From contig JBGCGB010000018.1 of the NCBI GenBank assembly GCA_045110335.1, positions 23,362 through 87,361 on the forward strand: 64,000 nucleotides of DNA, read 5' to 3'. Made by a program: the position numbers and the translations under genes. Origin of the DNA: CALBPI01 sp045110335 (GTDB lineage: Bacteria > Pseudomonadota > Gammaproteobacteria > Steroidobacterales > Woeseiaceae). Each line of letters opens with the position of its first letter. Positions within the stretch are counted from its first letter, which is position 1. Positions 16,395 to 25,242 of the stretch are shown piece after piece. Under the pieces are notes generated by a model. That model did not search any database and had not been told where the DNA came from. It was given only the letters and a program-made list of their open reading frames with translations.

Positions 16395-18728
16395 TTATTC
16401 TGCCTGAATCGTCGGGCTTGTGCGAGCGCCGAATGTTTCATCGAGCCAGATAATTAACGAGGGCAGTAAGATCAGATCGTAGATGACGGCGCTGGAGACG
16501 ACGATGGCGATCATGACGCCCGAGGTTACATTCAGATTGAAATCAGATGTCGCGAGTACCATAAATCCGGCGGTTAACGTAATCGACGTGACGATAAGCG
16601 CCCTGGCTACGGTGCGGATGGCATAGTGCATTGCTTCTAACGGCGGTAGTCGTTGTACACGTCGTGCCTGCAGATACTTTGTCAGCAAATAGACAGTGTC
16701 GTCGACGACGAGTCCGATCGTCATGCTAAACACGACGGCTGCGGCTAGATTGATATTGCCTACGAGCAGTCCCCAAATACCGAATGCAATGGCCGCGGGC
16801 AGTAGATTCGGTATCAGGCTCATTAGCCCGAATTTGAACGATTTTAACGTCAGCATGAGCGTGATGGTGATCAAGCCCAGTGCTAGCAGTGAGCCTGTGA
16901 GCATCGCATTGATGTTGCGCTGCCCGATATTCGCCCAGGATACGTCCGGACCGGCACCCGGTGTTCGAAGCTCGGGCGCATTGCTGAGTAGCCATTGATC
17001 GGCGCGCTCCGCAAGTTCAACGATTCCGCGAGTTCGTTCACCACCAATACGCACATCGATACGCATCGCTGATTGATCGAAGCTGATCTGGTTATTCAAG
17101 TCTAGCCCGAACGGCAACGACATTTCATAGAGCAACAGATATTGCGCAGCTAGGTCTGCCTGCATCGGCAAAACCCGCATTTTCGGATCGTCATCATGAA
17201 GATCTTCATTGAGCCGCTTTAGCGTTTCGGGAAATCCAGCTACATAGATGACTTCTGGCTGCGAACGCGCCCAGTTCATGAATGCATCAACCTTGCCCAG
17301 GTATTCGGGGTTGGTAATGCCATAGGGGCGACCGCTGTCAAAAGAAAAGCTCATCACGAATGGACCCGTCAGATTTTCGATTGTGAAATCGGCTGCTTGC
17401 CGTAGCGGCAAATCGGTCGAGAAGTACTCGATGAAATCGTCTTCCAATGTGTTGCGCGGAATAAAGCTGATCAACACCAGTGCAATGAGCGTTGCAACGA
17501 TGGAGAGTTTTCGACGATGGGTGAGTAAGCCATCAGCCAGTTTCGCCATGCTGGCACGGCTGCCGCGCGACTCAGCCCGAAATGGCAAGAACACGAGCAA
17601 AGCGGGTAGCAGGGTGAGCGTGCAAAACAATGCGACGAAGACGCCGATCGCGACCATATTACCAAGGTCCCGGAACGGCGGGACTTCGCTGTAGTTCAAT
17701 CCCAGGAATCCGATGGCTGTTGTCATCGTAGTCAACAAGATCGGTTGCAGATTGGTTGCCAGTGCGATCCGAACGGCAGTTTTCTTTTCAGCACCACTCC
17801 GGTACTCGGCCAAAAACACACTGATCATATGGACGGCATCGGCGACCGCTAGCGTCATGACGATGCTGGGTACGGCGACCGTCGCTGCGTTGAGCTTGAA
17901 ACCGATGACGCTGGCGATGCCGAGCGTCGCAAGAATGCTACTGGCGACGATCACGAGTACAGACAGCGTGGCGTGAATGGAGCGAAGCGTTAGTGTTAGC
18001 AAGACAATAACGATCGAGATGACGATGGGGATGAACCGAAAGAAGTCATTGATCGACAGCTCGTCAAACGTTTGGTCGCCGATGGCTGACCCCAATAGGT
18101 ATATGTCAATGTCAGGGTATGCTTCACGATAGCTTTGTGTCAGTTCGCGCGCATATTGGGCGATCTCAGGTACTGCAATCTGATCTTCTTCCGGCATATT
18201 CAGCATGACATTGACGGCGGCGACATGTCCCGACGGGGATACCCATCGGTAAATCAGCTCAGGTTCGTCCAGCGCCGTGTCACGAATACTTGAACGTTGT
18301 TCGGGATCGGTGATTGCGGTTGCCGGAATCAAATCGTTGACGCGAAGTTCATCATTGGCGGCAACGGTATGCTGATAGTTCGCCAGTGAGTCGACCCTTT
18401 TTGCATATGGGATTCGCCAACCTTCATCAGTCAGCTCCAGCAGCAATGTGATCGCGCGTTCTGAAAAGACATCGCCATTATTTGGTGCAATCACAAACAT
18501 GACATTGTCCGTCTTGCCGTAGGTGCGCATAAGCGCTTGTTCGGCAATGTAGTTAGGATTGTCATCAGCGAAAAAAATGGACTCATCGGTTTCAAGCTTG
18601 AGCTGTATGAGTCCGGCGGCGCATAACAACACAATCGCTGCGCCAAACAACGAAATGAATCGTCGTCTGTCTACGAGACATTTTGTCAAGCGTGCCGCCA
18701 ATGTGGTTTCAGGCAAGACGCGCACCAT
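16395..18728 (-). CDS. MMPL/RND superfamily exporter (HAE3-like)
   Basis: This 777-aa integral membrane protein has a helix at about 25-42, a large periplasmic loop, a six-helix block near 225-400 (including IVIVLLTLTLRSI and AVADAVHMISVFLAEY), a second loop, and a second six-helix block with the intramembrane acidic motif GLVVDDTVYLLTKYL. This duplicated layout is the MMPL/RND exporter fold that uses the proton gradient. Cargo is unknown; this group often handles lipids or hopanoids. Its start overlaps the end of the csaA-like gene by 20 bp, so the two are co-transcribed. No membrane-fusion or TolC partner is near. Confidence 0.88.
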   Translation of the reverse strand: MVRVLPETTLAARLTKCLVDRRRFISLFGAAIVLLCAAGLIQLKLETDESIFFADDNPNYIAEQALMRTYGKTDNVMFVIAPNNGDVFSERAITLLLELTDEGWRIPYAKRVDSLANYQHTVAANDELRVNDLIPATAITDPEQRSSIRDTALDEPELIYRWVSPSGHVAAVNVMLNMPEEDQIAVPEIAQYARELTQSYREAYPDIDIYLLGSAIGDQTFDELSINDFFRFIPIVISIVIVLLTLTLRSIHATLSVLVIVASSILATLGIASVIGFKLNAATVAVPSIVMTLAVADAVHMISVFLAEYRSGAEKKTAVRIALATNLQPILLTTMTTAIGFLGLNYSEVPPFRDLGNMVAIGVFVALFCTLTLLPALLVFLPFRAESRGSRASMAKLADGLLTHRRKLSIVATLIALVLISFIPRNTLEDDFIEYFSTDLPLRQAADFTIENLTGPFVMSFSFDSGRPYGITNPEYLGKVDAFMNWARSQPEVIYVAGFPETLKRLNEDLHDDDPKMRVLPMQADLAAQYLLLYEMSLPFGLDLNNQISFDQSAMRIDVRIGGERTRGIVELAERADQWLLSNAPELRTPGAGPDVSWANIGQRNINAMLTGSLLALGLITITLMLTLKSFKFGLMSLIPNLLPAAIAFGIWGLLVGNINLAAAVVFSMTIGLVVDDTVYLLTKYLQARRVQRLPPLEAMHYAIRTVARALIVTSITLTAGFMVLATSDFNLNVTSGVMIAIVVSSAVIYDLILLPSLIIWLDETFGARTSPTIQAE

Positions 18729-19047
18729 TCGCTATGGGTTGCTGGGGTACTGCCAGTACGACAGCGCCGTCATCGCGATGAAAGCCTGTGACCAAGCACT
18801 GGGACTGGATTGGACCGATCTGCTTCTCCGGAAAGTTAACGACAGCAATGACCTGTTGGCCAACGAGTGATTCCGGGGTGTAGAGGTCGGTGACCTGGGC
18901 GCTGGACTTCAATACGCCGATTTCGTCACCAAAGTCTATTTGAAGGATATAGGCGGGTTTTCTCGCCGCTTCAAAAACGAAAGCTTCTAAAATGGTACCC
19001 ACGCAAAGACTAATCTTTTCGAAATCACGAAAACTTGCAGTTAACAT
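18709..19047 (-). CDS. csaA: CsaA-like tRNA-binding-domain protein
   Basis: This 112-aa single-domain protein has the EMAP/CsaA tRNA-binding OB fold: CVGTILEAFVFEAARKPAYILQIDFG, VVNFPEKQIGPIQSQCLV and a GAVVLAVP segment near the C-terminus. Length matches Bacillus CsaA (about 110 aa), described as an export-related chaperone able to bind tRNA. It overlaps the following exporter gene by 20 bp. Whether it helps export in this organism is inference from family and context. Confidence 0.85.
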   Translation of the reverse strand: MLTASFRDFEKISLCVGTILEAFVFEAARKPAYILQIDFGDEIGVLKSSAQVTDLYTPESLVGQQVIAVVNFPEKQIGPIQSQCLVTGFHRDDGAVVLAVPQQPIANGARLA

Positions 19048-19167
19048 TTCCTAACGCACTCTTAATATTGATGATAGTGTTAGCACTGTACTTTAGTGCG
19101 CCGTAAAACCGTATTGCTATTGTACAGCCAAGAATAAAAACGCGAACATAAGTGGCGGATAGCAACG

Positions 19168-19563
19168 ATGGACATGAAGTCTTACGAAGATGCCGTTAAG
19201 GGAACGATCGTTTTTGTTGACGATTCCAGACAACTAGTAGACATCGCGACGGCCATGTTTGAGCAACTCAAGTGTCCGATCATTGGATTCACTGACCCCG
19301 TTCTTGCTGCTGACCATATTCAATCAAATTCTGACAAGATTCGCGTTGTTATTAGCGATCAATCGATGCCGAAGGTAACGGGCATCGAATTATTGCAGGA
19401 AGCGGCCAAGCAAACGCCAAAACCCTATCTTGTTCTTTCTACCGGCGTTTTGGTGGATACTAGTCTCGATCAGTACCTTGCACTCGGCATTGATGCCGTT
19501 TTGCCAAAACCATTCTCATTATCCGATATCTGTGGAATGCTTGATCGAATGCTAGCGGCGTAG
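19168..19563 (+). CDS. stand-alone response regulator receiver domain
   Basis: This 131-aa protein consists of only a CheY-like receiver: acidic pair Asp18-Asp19 in VFVDDS, phospho-acceptor Asp64 in VISDQSMP, the conserved STG switch at 91-93 and Lys114 in LPKPFS. There is no output domain. It is monocistronic, 17 bp upstream of a MATE gene on the same strand. Its cognate kinase could be one of the orphan kinases in this window, but nothing ties it to one. An alternative start at the third codon (ATG, 19174) is possible. Confidence 0.88.
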   Translation: MDMKSYEDAVKGTIVFVDDSRQLVDIATAMFEQLKCPIIGFTDPVLAADHIQSNSDKIRVVISDQSMPKVTGIELLQEAAKQTPKPYLVLSTGVLVDTSLDQYLALGIDAVLPKPFSLSDICGMLDRMLAA

Positions 19564-19580
19564 TCGCGACTGCTTATTCG

Positions 19581-20927
19581 ATGACCGATAACCGTCCCAA
19601 ACTTACCTCGGGGTCTATTCCCGGGCACATGATAGCCATGGCTTTGCCGATGCTGGGCGGCATCTTCGCAATGATGGCATTCAATGCCGTGGATACCTTT
19701 TTCGTCGGTCAGATTGGCGGTCGTGAGTTGGCCGCGATGAGTTTTACCTTTCCCGTCGTCATGATCGTCACAGCGGCCGCTATTGGCATGAGTTCCGGTA
19801 CGTCTTCTGTTATTGCGCGTGCGGTTGGCGCCGACGATACGCAAAAGACACGGCGTTTATGTACTGACGCATTGTTGCTCGCTTTTCTGGTTGCCCTCGC
19901 TTTGTCATTCATCGGTTGGTTGACGATTGACCCGGTGTTTACGTTGTTGGGCGCACCAGCCGATATGCTGCCGCTGATATCACGCTACATGACGCTTTGG
20001 TTCATGAGTGCCTGTCTGTATGTCGTGCCCATGGTCGGGATGGGTGCGATTCGCGCGACAGGCGATACTCGTGTACCGATGTTGATCATGGTGGGTGCGG
20101 CGATCGTGAACGGCATCATTGATCCCTTACTCATTTTTGGATTAGGGCCTTTTCCCAAACTCGACCTCATGGGTGCCGCACTGGCGTTAGTGATCGCTCG
20201 CATACTGATGTTTATTGTCACGCTATCCGTCCTTGGTTTCCGATTGCGGATGATCGATTTTTCGCCGCCTTCGTTGGCCACCGTTGTTGGCTCATGGCGC
20301 AGCATCTTGCATGTCGGCTTACCCGCTGCCGGCACCAACATGATTATTCCGGTTTGCAGCGCAGTCGTGACGGCAATGCTGGCGATCTACGGCGCCGATG
20401 TGGTCGCCGGATTTGGCGTTGCTACGCGTATTGAGTCGTTGTCCTTGATCGCCTTTTACGCGCTTTCCGCGATCATTGGTCCGATTCTTGGGCAAAACTT
20501 GTCGGCGCGAAAGATCGGTCGTATGTTAGAAGCACTTCACACCAGTGCCATGTTCTGCGCTATTTTCGGTTTGGGGTTAGCGGTTTTGCTGTGGGTGTTT
20601 GGGGGCTACGTGACCGGGTGGTTTAGCGATGATGCCCGTATCACCGAAGTCGCCAACCAGTTTCTTTGGCTCGTCCCGATCAGCTATGGTGCAGCCGGAA
20701 TGGTGATGACAGCCAATGCGGCGTTTAATGGCATCGGTAATCCGTTACCGGCTGTGGTGATTTCGACAATGCGAATGGCAGTGATCTATCTACCTCTGGC
20801 ATGGTTGGGTGGGCGATTGTTTGGTTACGCCGGTATCTTTGGTGCTTACGCACTCGCAAACCTGGCCTGTGGCATTGGTGGATATTTTTGGATTCGACAT
20901 CGTGTCCGCGCATTGGCAGCGGCATGA
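19581..20927 (+). CDS. MATE family multidrug efflux transporter (NorM-like)
   Basis: This 448-aa protein has about 12 membrane helices and MATE features: GHMIAMALPMLGGIFAMMAFNAVDTFFVGQIGG at the N-terminus, FTFPVVMIVTAAAIGMSSG, and P/G-rich internal repeats (VGLPAAGTNMIIPVCSAV, GFGVATRIES). Family members export cationic drugs or metabolites using a sodium or proton gradient. It follows the receiver gene by 17 bp and precedes a DUF4345 gene by 15 bp, suggesting co-transcription. Substrate unknown. Confidence 0.9.
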   Translation: MTDNRPKLTSGSIPGHMIAMALPMLGGIFAMMAFNAVDTFFVGQIGGRELAAMSFTFPVVMIVTAAAIGMSSGTSSVIARAVGADDTQKTRRLCTDALLLAFLVALALSFIGWLTIDPVFTLLGAPADMLPLISRYMTLWFMSACLYVVPMVGMGAIRATGDTRVPMLIMVGAAIVNGIIDPLLIFGLGPFPKLDLMGAALALVIARILMFIVTLSVLGFRLRMIDFSPPSLATVVGSWRSILHVGLPAAGTNMIIPVCSAVVTAMLAIYGADVVAGFGVATRIESLSLIAFYALSAIIGPILGQNLSARKIGRMLEALHTSAMFCAIFGLGLAVLLWVFGGYVTGWFSDDARITEVANQFLWLVPISYGAAGMVMTANAAFNGIGNPLPAVVISTMRMAVIYLPLAWLGGRLFGYAGIFGAYALANLACGIGGYFWIRHRVRALAAA

Positions 20928-20942
20928 CATTGGGAGACGCAA

Positions 20943-21326
20943 ATGGCTAAAGCTATTCTATGGATTTTTGGGCTGATCACGTTGGGCTTTGGCGTGTGGT
21001 CATTCTTAGCGCCAATGGATGCGGCAGGTCTCGTTCAATACGGCTTGGGTTCGCCGGCGGCGGTTACCGAGATGCGGGCATTCTATGGTGGACTCGAGAT
21101 CGGCATCGCCATTTTTTGGATCATGGCTGCGATGCGGCCAAGAATGATCAATGCCGGATTGATATCGATGATCTGTGTTTGGGGCGGTGTCGCATTGGCC
21201 AGAGGCGCCGGTATGTTGCTTGACGGCAGCGCATCAACGGCAATGGCGGTCATTCTGGCGTTTGAGGCGTTGGGGGCTGTTCTCGGGTTGGTGGCGCTTA
21301 AGCGTTCTTCAGCCAATTTGCTGTAG
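20943..21326 (+). CDS. DUF4345-like four-helix membrane protein
   Basis: This 127-aa protein has four hydrophobic helices and a conserved central segment with MRAFYGGLEIGIAIFWIMAA and ARGAGMLLDG, which I recognise as the DUF4345 pattern. Function unknown. It lies 15 bp after the MATE gene. Its 3' end overlaps the end of the convergent second MATE gene by 29 bp. Confidence 0.72.
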   Translation: MAKAILWIFGLITLGFGVWSFLAPMDAAGLVQYGLGSPAAVTEMRAFYGGLEIGIAIFWIMAAMRPRMINAGLISMICVWGGVALARGAGMLLDGSASTAMAVILAFEALGAVLGLVALKRSSANLL

Positions 21327-22584
21327 CTGTGCTTTTCAGGCGGTAACGATAAGCCAGCATCATGCCGATGCCGCGCGAAGCCATGAAGACTGTGAACGCA
21401 AACCACAACCCGTGGTTGCCGTAGGCTTGCGTCAGCCACCAGACGGGCGCGAACACGAACAGGGCGCTGGCTAACATGATGTTTCGCATGTCGGTTGACC
21501 AGGTCAGCCCAATAAACACGCCATCCATGACAAAGCTGAAAACGCTGATCAGTGGCGATGCGATCAGCCAGGGTAAATAGGTGATGGCTGTTTGTTGGAC
21601 GTCCTCGATGTCAGTCAGCAAGCCAATCAGTGCACGCCCAAACAATAAGAACAAGATGGTAAAGCCGGCGGCGACTAGCAGTGACCAGCGCATGGTTAAA
21701 GTTACCGCTTTCTTCAGCGCGTCGATTTGACGTTTGCCCCATGCGCTTCCGACCAGCGCTTCGGCAGCATGTGCCAAGCCGTCTAACCCGTACGACAACA
21801 GGTATTGCAGATTCATCAAGATCGCATTGGCAGCAAGCACGGTTTCACCGAAGGTGGCGCCCTGTGCCGTGACAAACACAATGGTGCCGACCAAAGCGAG
21901 CGTGCGGATCAGGATGTTGCCATTGACGGCCAAGAAGCGCTGATAGGAAGCGGCTTTGAAAAGTTGCTCCCGGCGCGCACGTCCAGGCCATAGTCTCAGC
22001 GTTTTGATGACATAAGCGAGGCCGACGAACATGCCTAGATACTCGCCGCAAACCGTAGCGATTGCGACGCCGTCCGTTTTCATACCAATGCCGACAACCA
22101 GCAAAAGATCCAGCACGATATTGACTGCGTTGGTGGTAACAACCATCACTAACGGCACGCGCGTTTTTTGCAGTCCAATGAACCAGCCGATCAGCACGAA
22201 ATTGATCAGTGTTGCGGGTGCGCTCCAGATCCGGATATAGAAATAGCGCGCGGCTTCCGTCTCCGCGGCAATGCCCCCATCCAGCAGTCGCCATGAAAGT
22301 TCACCGATAGGAACTTGCAACAACACCATGGTGCTGGCCAGACACAGCGCAACGATGATGGCTTGCCAAAGCGTTTCGCGAAGCGCGACCGCATTTTGCT
22401 GGCCAAAGGCTTGCGCAGCAATGCCGGTCGTTCCCATACGCAGAAAGTTCATGCCAATGAACAGCATGTTAAAAATGGCGCCACCCAAGGCGACACCAGC
22501 CAGATAGCTTGGGCCATTAAGATGACCAAGGACTGCTGTGTCCACCATGCCCAGTAGGGGCACGGAAATGTTAGTCAATATCAA
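21298..22584 (-). CDS. MATE family efflux transporter (DinF-like)
   Basis: This MATE transporter of at least 428 aa belongs to the DinF branch: VPLLGMVDTAVLGHL, GMNFLRMGTTGIAAQAFGQ and GLDGLAHAAEALVGSAWG are typical. The listed start is a TTG, the first standard start codon, but the in-frame codons upstream (RAIWRIAAP before LILTNISVP) match the usual MATE N-terminus, and no ATG or GTG exists before the upstream stop. A CTG overlapping the TGA of the preceding acyl-CoA dehydrogenase gene (22632) may be the true start. It is likely co-transcribed with that gene. Substrate unknown. Confidence 0.87.
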   Translation of the reverse strand: MILTNISVPLLGMVDTAVLGHLNGPSYLAGVALGGAIFNMLFIGMNFLRMGTTGIAAQAFGQQNAVALRETLWQAIIVALCLASTMVLLQVPIGELSWRLLDGGIAAETEAARYFYIRIWSAPATLINFVLIGWFIGLQKTRVPLVMVVTTNAVNIVLDLLLVVGIGMKTDGVAIATVCGEYLGMFVGLAYVIKTLRLWPGRARREQLFKAASYQRFLAVNGNILIRTLALVGTIVFVTAQGATFGETVLAANAILMNLQYLLSYGLDGLAHAAEALVGSAWGKRQIDALKKAVTLTMRWSLLVAAGFTILFLLFGRALIGLLTDIEDVQQTAITYLPWLIASPLISVFSFVMDGVFIGLTWSTDMRNIMLASALFVFAPVWWLTQAYGNHGLWFAFTVFMASRGIGMMLAYRYRLKSTATANWLKNA

Positions 22585-22628
22585 TGGCGCAGCGATGCGC
22601 CAGATGGCTCGGCTATCCGGGTTCGTGT

Positions 22629-23861
22629 TCAGAACGCGTTAACACCGGTGAGCGCTTTGCCCACCACTAATTGGTGTACCGTTTCGGTACCTTCATAAGT
22701 GATGACGCTTTCGAGATTCAGCATATGACGGATCGGTGTGTATTCGGCGCTGATGCCGCTACCACCCAGAATATCGCGCGCGTCGCGTGCAATATCAATC
22801 GCGATACGTGCGTTATTCCATTTGGCAATCGACACTTGCTCCGGTCGCATCTTGCCGCCGTCATTGAGTTGGCCCAAGCGCCAGGACAGCAACTGTGCCA
22901 TCGTAATTTGGCGAGCCATTTCAGCCATGCGCAGCTGAATGCTTTGCGTGTGATTAAGCGGGCGATCAAAGAGGATACGATCTTCGGTGTACTTCATGAC
23001 TTCATCGAGACACGCTTGCGCCGCGCCAATACAGCCCCAAGTGATACCGAACCGTGCCTTAGTCAAACAACCCAGTGGCCCGCGCAAACCTTGAACGTTA
23101 GGCAAAACTGCGTCTGCCGGTAAACGCACATTGTCGAGAAACAGGGCGCCGGTCAGTGATGCACGTAACGAGAACTTGTTATGGATTTCCTGCACAGAAA
23201 ATCCGGGCGTATTGGTCGGTACGATAAAACCACGCATGCCGCGATCGGTCATTGCCCAAACCACCGCGACATCGGCGATGGGGGAGTTGGTGATCCACAT
23301 TTTGGAGCCATTGATGACCCAGTCATCGCCGTCTTTCTTGGCGACTGTTTTCATGTTGCCTGGATCGGATCCGCCGTGCGATTCCGTTAGTCCAAAACAA
23401 CCGACCGCTTCGCCACTGGCGAGCTTAGGCAGCCATTCGTCTTTTTGTTCATCGGAACCGTAGGCATGGATCGGATGCATGACCAAACTGGACTGAACCG
23501 AAACGAAACTGCGAATACCGCTGTCGCCCCGTTCGAGCTCTTGGCAAATCAATCCGTATGCCGTGTTGCTCATGCCGGCACAACCATAGCCGTCGATCGT
23601 GCTGCCCAGCAGTCCCAGCGCCGCAAATTCGCCAATCAACTCACGTGGAAATGTGTGATTGTCAAAATGATCACGAATATCCGGCAGGACTTTGTCATTG
23701 ACGAATCTCGCCACGGTGTCCTGCACCATCGCTTCTTCATCGGACAGCATGTCCCGAATATCGTACATGTCGAGCGGATTGACGGCGTTTGCCGCGGATT
23801 TCTTGCCGTCTAAAGGTGTTGCGCTTGCCACTGGTTCATCCCCATGAATTCGAACCGGCAT
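22629..23861 (-). CDS. acyl-CoA dehydrogenase, glutaryl-CoA dehydrogenase-like
   Basis: This flavoprotein of about 410 aa has family motifs CFGLTESHGGSDPGNM, WITNSPIADVAVVWA, RFGITWGCIGAAQACL and the C-terminal ITYEGTETVHQLVVGK, where the Glu is the catalytic base in glutaryl-CoA dehydrogenase. The N-terminal NPLDMYDIRDMLSDEE resembles the start of the GcdH domain. The likely reaction is oxidation and decarboxylation of glutaryl-CoA to crotonyl-CoA (lysine/tryptophan breakdown), with electrons passing to ETF. The ATG at 23861 is chosen over a longer form for family length; the ribosome-binding site is weak. Assignment to GcdH over other acyl-CoA dehydrogenases is likely but not certain. Confidence 0.86.
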   Translation of the reverse strand: MPVRIHGDEPVASATPLDGKKSAANAVNPLDMYDIRDMLSDEEAMVQDTVARFVNDKVLPDIRDHFDNHTFPRELIGEFAALGLLGSTIDGYGCAGMSNTAYGLICQELERGDSGIRSFVSVQSSLVMHPIHAYGSDEQKDEWLPKLASGEAVGCFGLTESHGGSDPGNMKTVAKKDGDDWVINGSKMWITNSPIADVAVVWAMTDRGMRGFIVPTNTPGFSVQEIHNKFSLRASLTGALFLDNVRLPADAVLPNVQGLRGPLGCLTKARFGITWGCIGAAQACLDEVMKYTEDRILFDRPLNHTQSIQLRMAEMARQITMAQLLSWRLGQLNDGGKMRPEQVSIAKWNNARIAIDIARDARDILGGSGISAEYTPIRHMLNLESVITYEGTETVHQLVVGKALTGVNAF

Positions 23862-24007
23862 AGTACCAGAAGCAACTGCAATACAGGCACTAACCACCCT
23901 TGTTTGAGAGGTTGGTTAAGTTTCTGTTCAGGTTGTTCGCTTAAACTTGAGTCATGATTTGATATCATGCAACTTCTTATTTTTGGGCAAACCAGGAGCA
24001 TCTTAAG

Positions 24008-24682
24008 ATGAACCTTAAACACATCAAAGTAATCACCGCGGTAACCGGCTTGGCCGTATTGGGCACAGCCTGCTCAACGCTCGATCCTTACACGCGCGAA
24101 GAGAAAACCAGCAAGGCGACCAAAGGTGCGCTGATCGGCGCAGCTGCAGGGGTTGTAGCGGGTTTGATTTCCGGCGATGACGCCGTCGAACGACGTCAGC
24201 GTGCGTTAATTGGCGCAGGCGTCGGCGCACTGGCCGGTGGCGCCGTTGGTGTCTACATGGACAACCAGGAAGCGGATCTTCGTGCCGAACTCGAAAGCAC
24301 AGGCGTCAGCGTCACGCGTGTTGGCGACAACATTACGTTAAACATGCCTGGCAACATTACCTTTGCGAGCGATAGCTCTAATTTGAATCCTGCGTTCTTT
24401 GACGTATTGGGCAGCGTCGGCAAAGTACTCAACAAGTATGAGAAGACCGTTGTTGAAGTGGCGGGCCACACGGACAGCGATGGGTCGGTTGAATACAACC
24501 AGTCATTGTCAGAGCGTCGTGCGGGATCTGTTGCTGCTTATCTCAGAAACCAGAGCATCATGAATGAGCGCATCATCACAATTGGTCAGGGTGAGCTTCG
24601 TCCGATCGCAGACAATGCTTCCGCGTCAGGTAAGCAGGCTAACCGTCGTGTTGAGTTAACGCTTGTGCCATTGACTGGCTAA
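24008..24682 (+). CDS. OmpA-family outer-membrane lipoprotein with glycine zipper (YiaD-like)
   Basis: This 224-aa lipoprotein has a signal peptide ending in the lipobox LGTAC, with lipidated Cys22. A glycine-zipper region follows (GALIGAAAGVVAGLI and ALIGAGVGALAGGAVG, about 45-90), then an OmpA-like peptidoglycan-binding domain with VEVAGHTDSDGSVEYNQSLSERRAGSV and the C-terminal QANRRVEL. It should anchor the outer membrane to the cell wall. The gene is monocistronic with a strong terminator 34 bp after its stop. A CATGAT-N5-ATCATG palindrome (23953-23969) upstream may be a regulatory site. Confidence 0.92.
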   Translation: MNLKHIKVITAVTGLAVLGTACSTLDPYTREEKTSKATKGALIGAAAGVVAGLISGDDAVERRQRALIGAGVGALAGGAVGVYMDNQEADLRAELESTGVSVTRVGDNITLNMPGNITFASDSSNLNPAFFDVLGSVGKVLNKYEKTVVEVAGHTDSDGSVEYNQSLSERRAGSVAAYLRNQSIMNERIITIGQGELRPIADNASASGKQANRRVELTLVPLTG

Positions 24683-24715
24683 ATGACAGATTGATAGGGT
24701 GTCTTAATGCACTCC

Positions 24716-24746
24716 GGCGGTTGTTTCGGCAACCGCCTTTTTTTTT
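24716..24746 (+). terminator. rho-independent terminator after OmpA lipoprotein gene
   Basis: GGCGGTTG (24716-24723) and CAACCGCC (24730-24737) form a perfect 8-bp stem with a 6-nt loop, followed by nine T residues (24738-24746). It ends the lipoprotein transcript just before the next gene. Confidence 0.92.
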
Positions 24747-24755
24747 GGAAAGCTC

Positions 24756-25172
24756 ATGAAAAAATCAAAACAAGCGAGTTGGGCGGCCGTTATCTCGGCT
24801 ATTGTCGCGGCTCTTTTTACCGTCTTGTTCGGGAGCAACGATTCTGCCGTCGTAACTGATGAAGACTGGAGCCGCTCACAGGACAACGCCTGGGTGGTTT
24901 TTGAAGGCACCGTTTACAAACTGCTGCCGGATGACAACAAGGGGTCGAGACATCAACGTTTCCTGGTGCGGAGTCAGGGCGGACAATCATTGCTGATTGC
25001 ACACAATATTGATCTGGCAGATTACGCGCCGGTTAGTGAGGGCAGTGAGGTGTTGATTCGCGGGCAGTTTGAATGGACCGAAAAAGGTGGCGTCGTGCAT
25101 TGGACGCATCACGACCCGCAAGGTCGGCGTGAAGGCGGCTACATCACGGTCAACGGGCAGACGATCCGCTAA
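24756..25172 (+). CDS. DUF3465 exported protein
   Basis: This 138-aa protein has an N-terminal signal/anchor (about residues 8-26) and a compact OB-like domain with VFEGTVYKLLPDDNKGSRHQRF, LLIAHNIDLADYAPV and EKGGVVHWTHHDP, the DUF3465 signature. Function is unknown; the fold suggests ligand or nucleic-acid binding in the periplasm. It starts 10 bp after the terminator T tract, so it needs its own promoter or read-through. It is separated from folD by 70 bp on the same strand. Confidence 0.85.
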   Translation: MKKSKQASWAAVISAIVAALFTVLFGSNDSAVVTDEDWSRSQDNAWVVFEGTVYKLLPDDNKGSRHQRFLVRSQGGQSLLIAHNIDLADYAPVSEGSEVLIRGQFEWTEKGGVVHWTHHDPQGRREGGYITVNGQTIR

Positions 25173-25242
25173 ATTCGGTCTAGCCGAAACGACACAATTT
25201 GCGTATCCTCGCGGCCATTGCAATGCATGAGGGAGCCTGCCC

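Noticed and set aside
19083..19101. GCACT...AGTGC partial inverted repeat before the receiver gene, resembling a CIRCE half
   Set aside because: Only 5-bp arms with a 7-nt spacer; it lacks the full TTAGCACTC-N9-GAGTGCTAA pattern.
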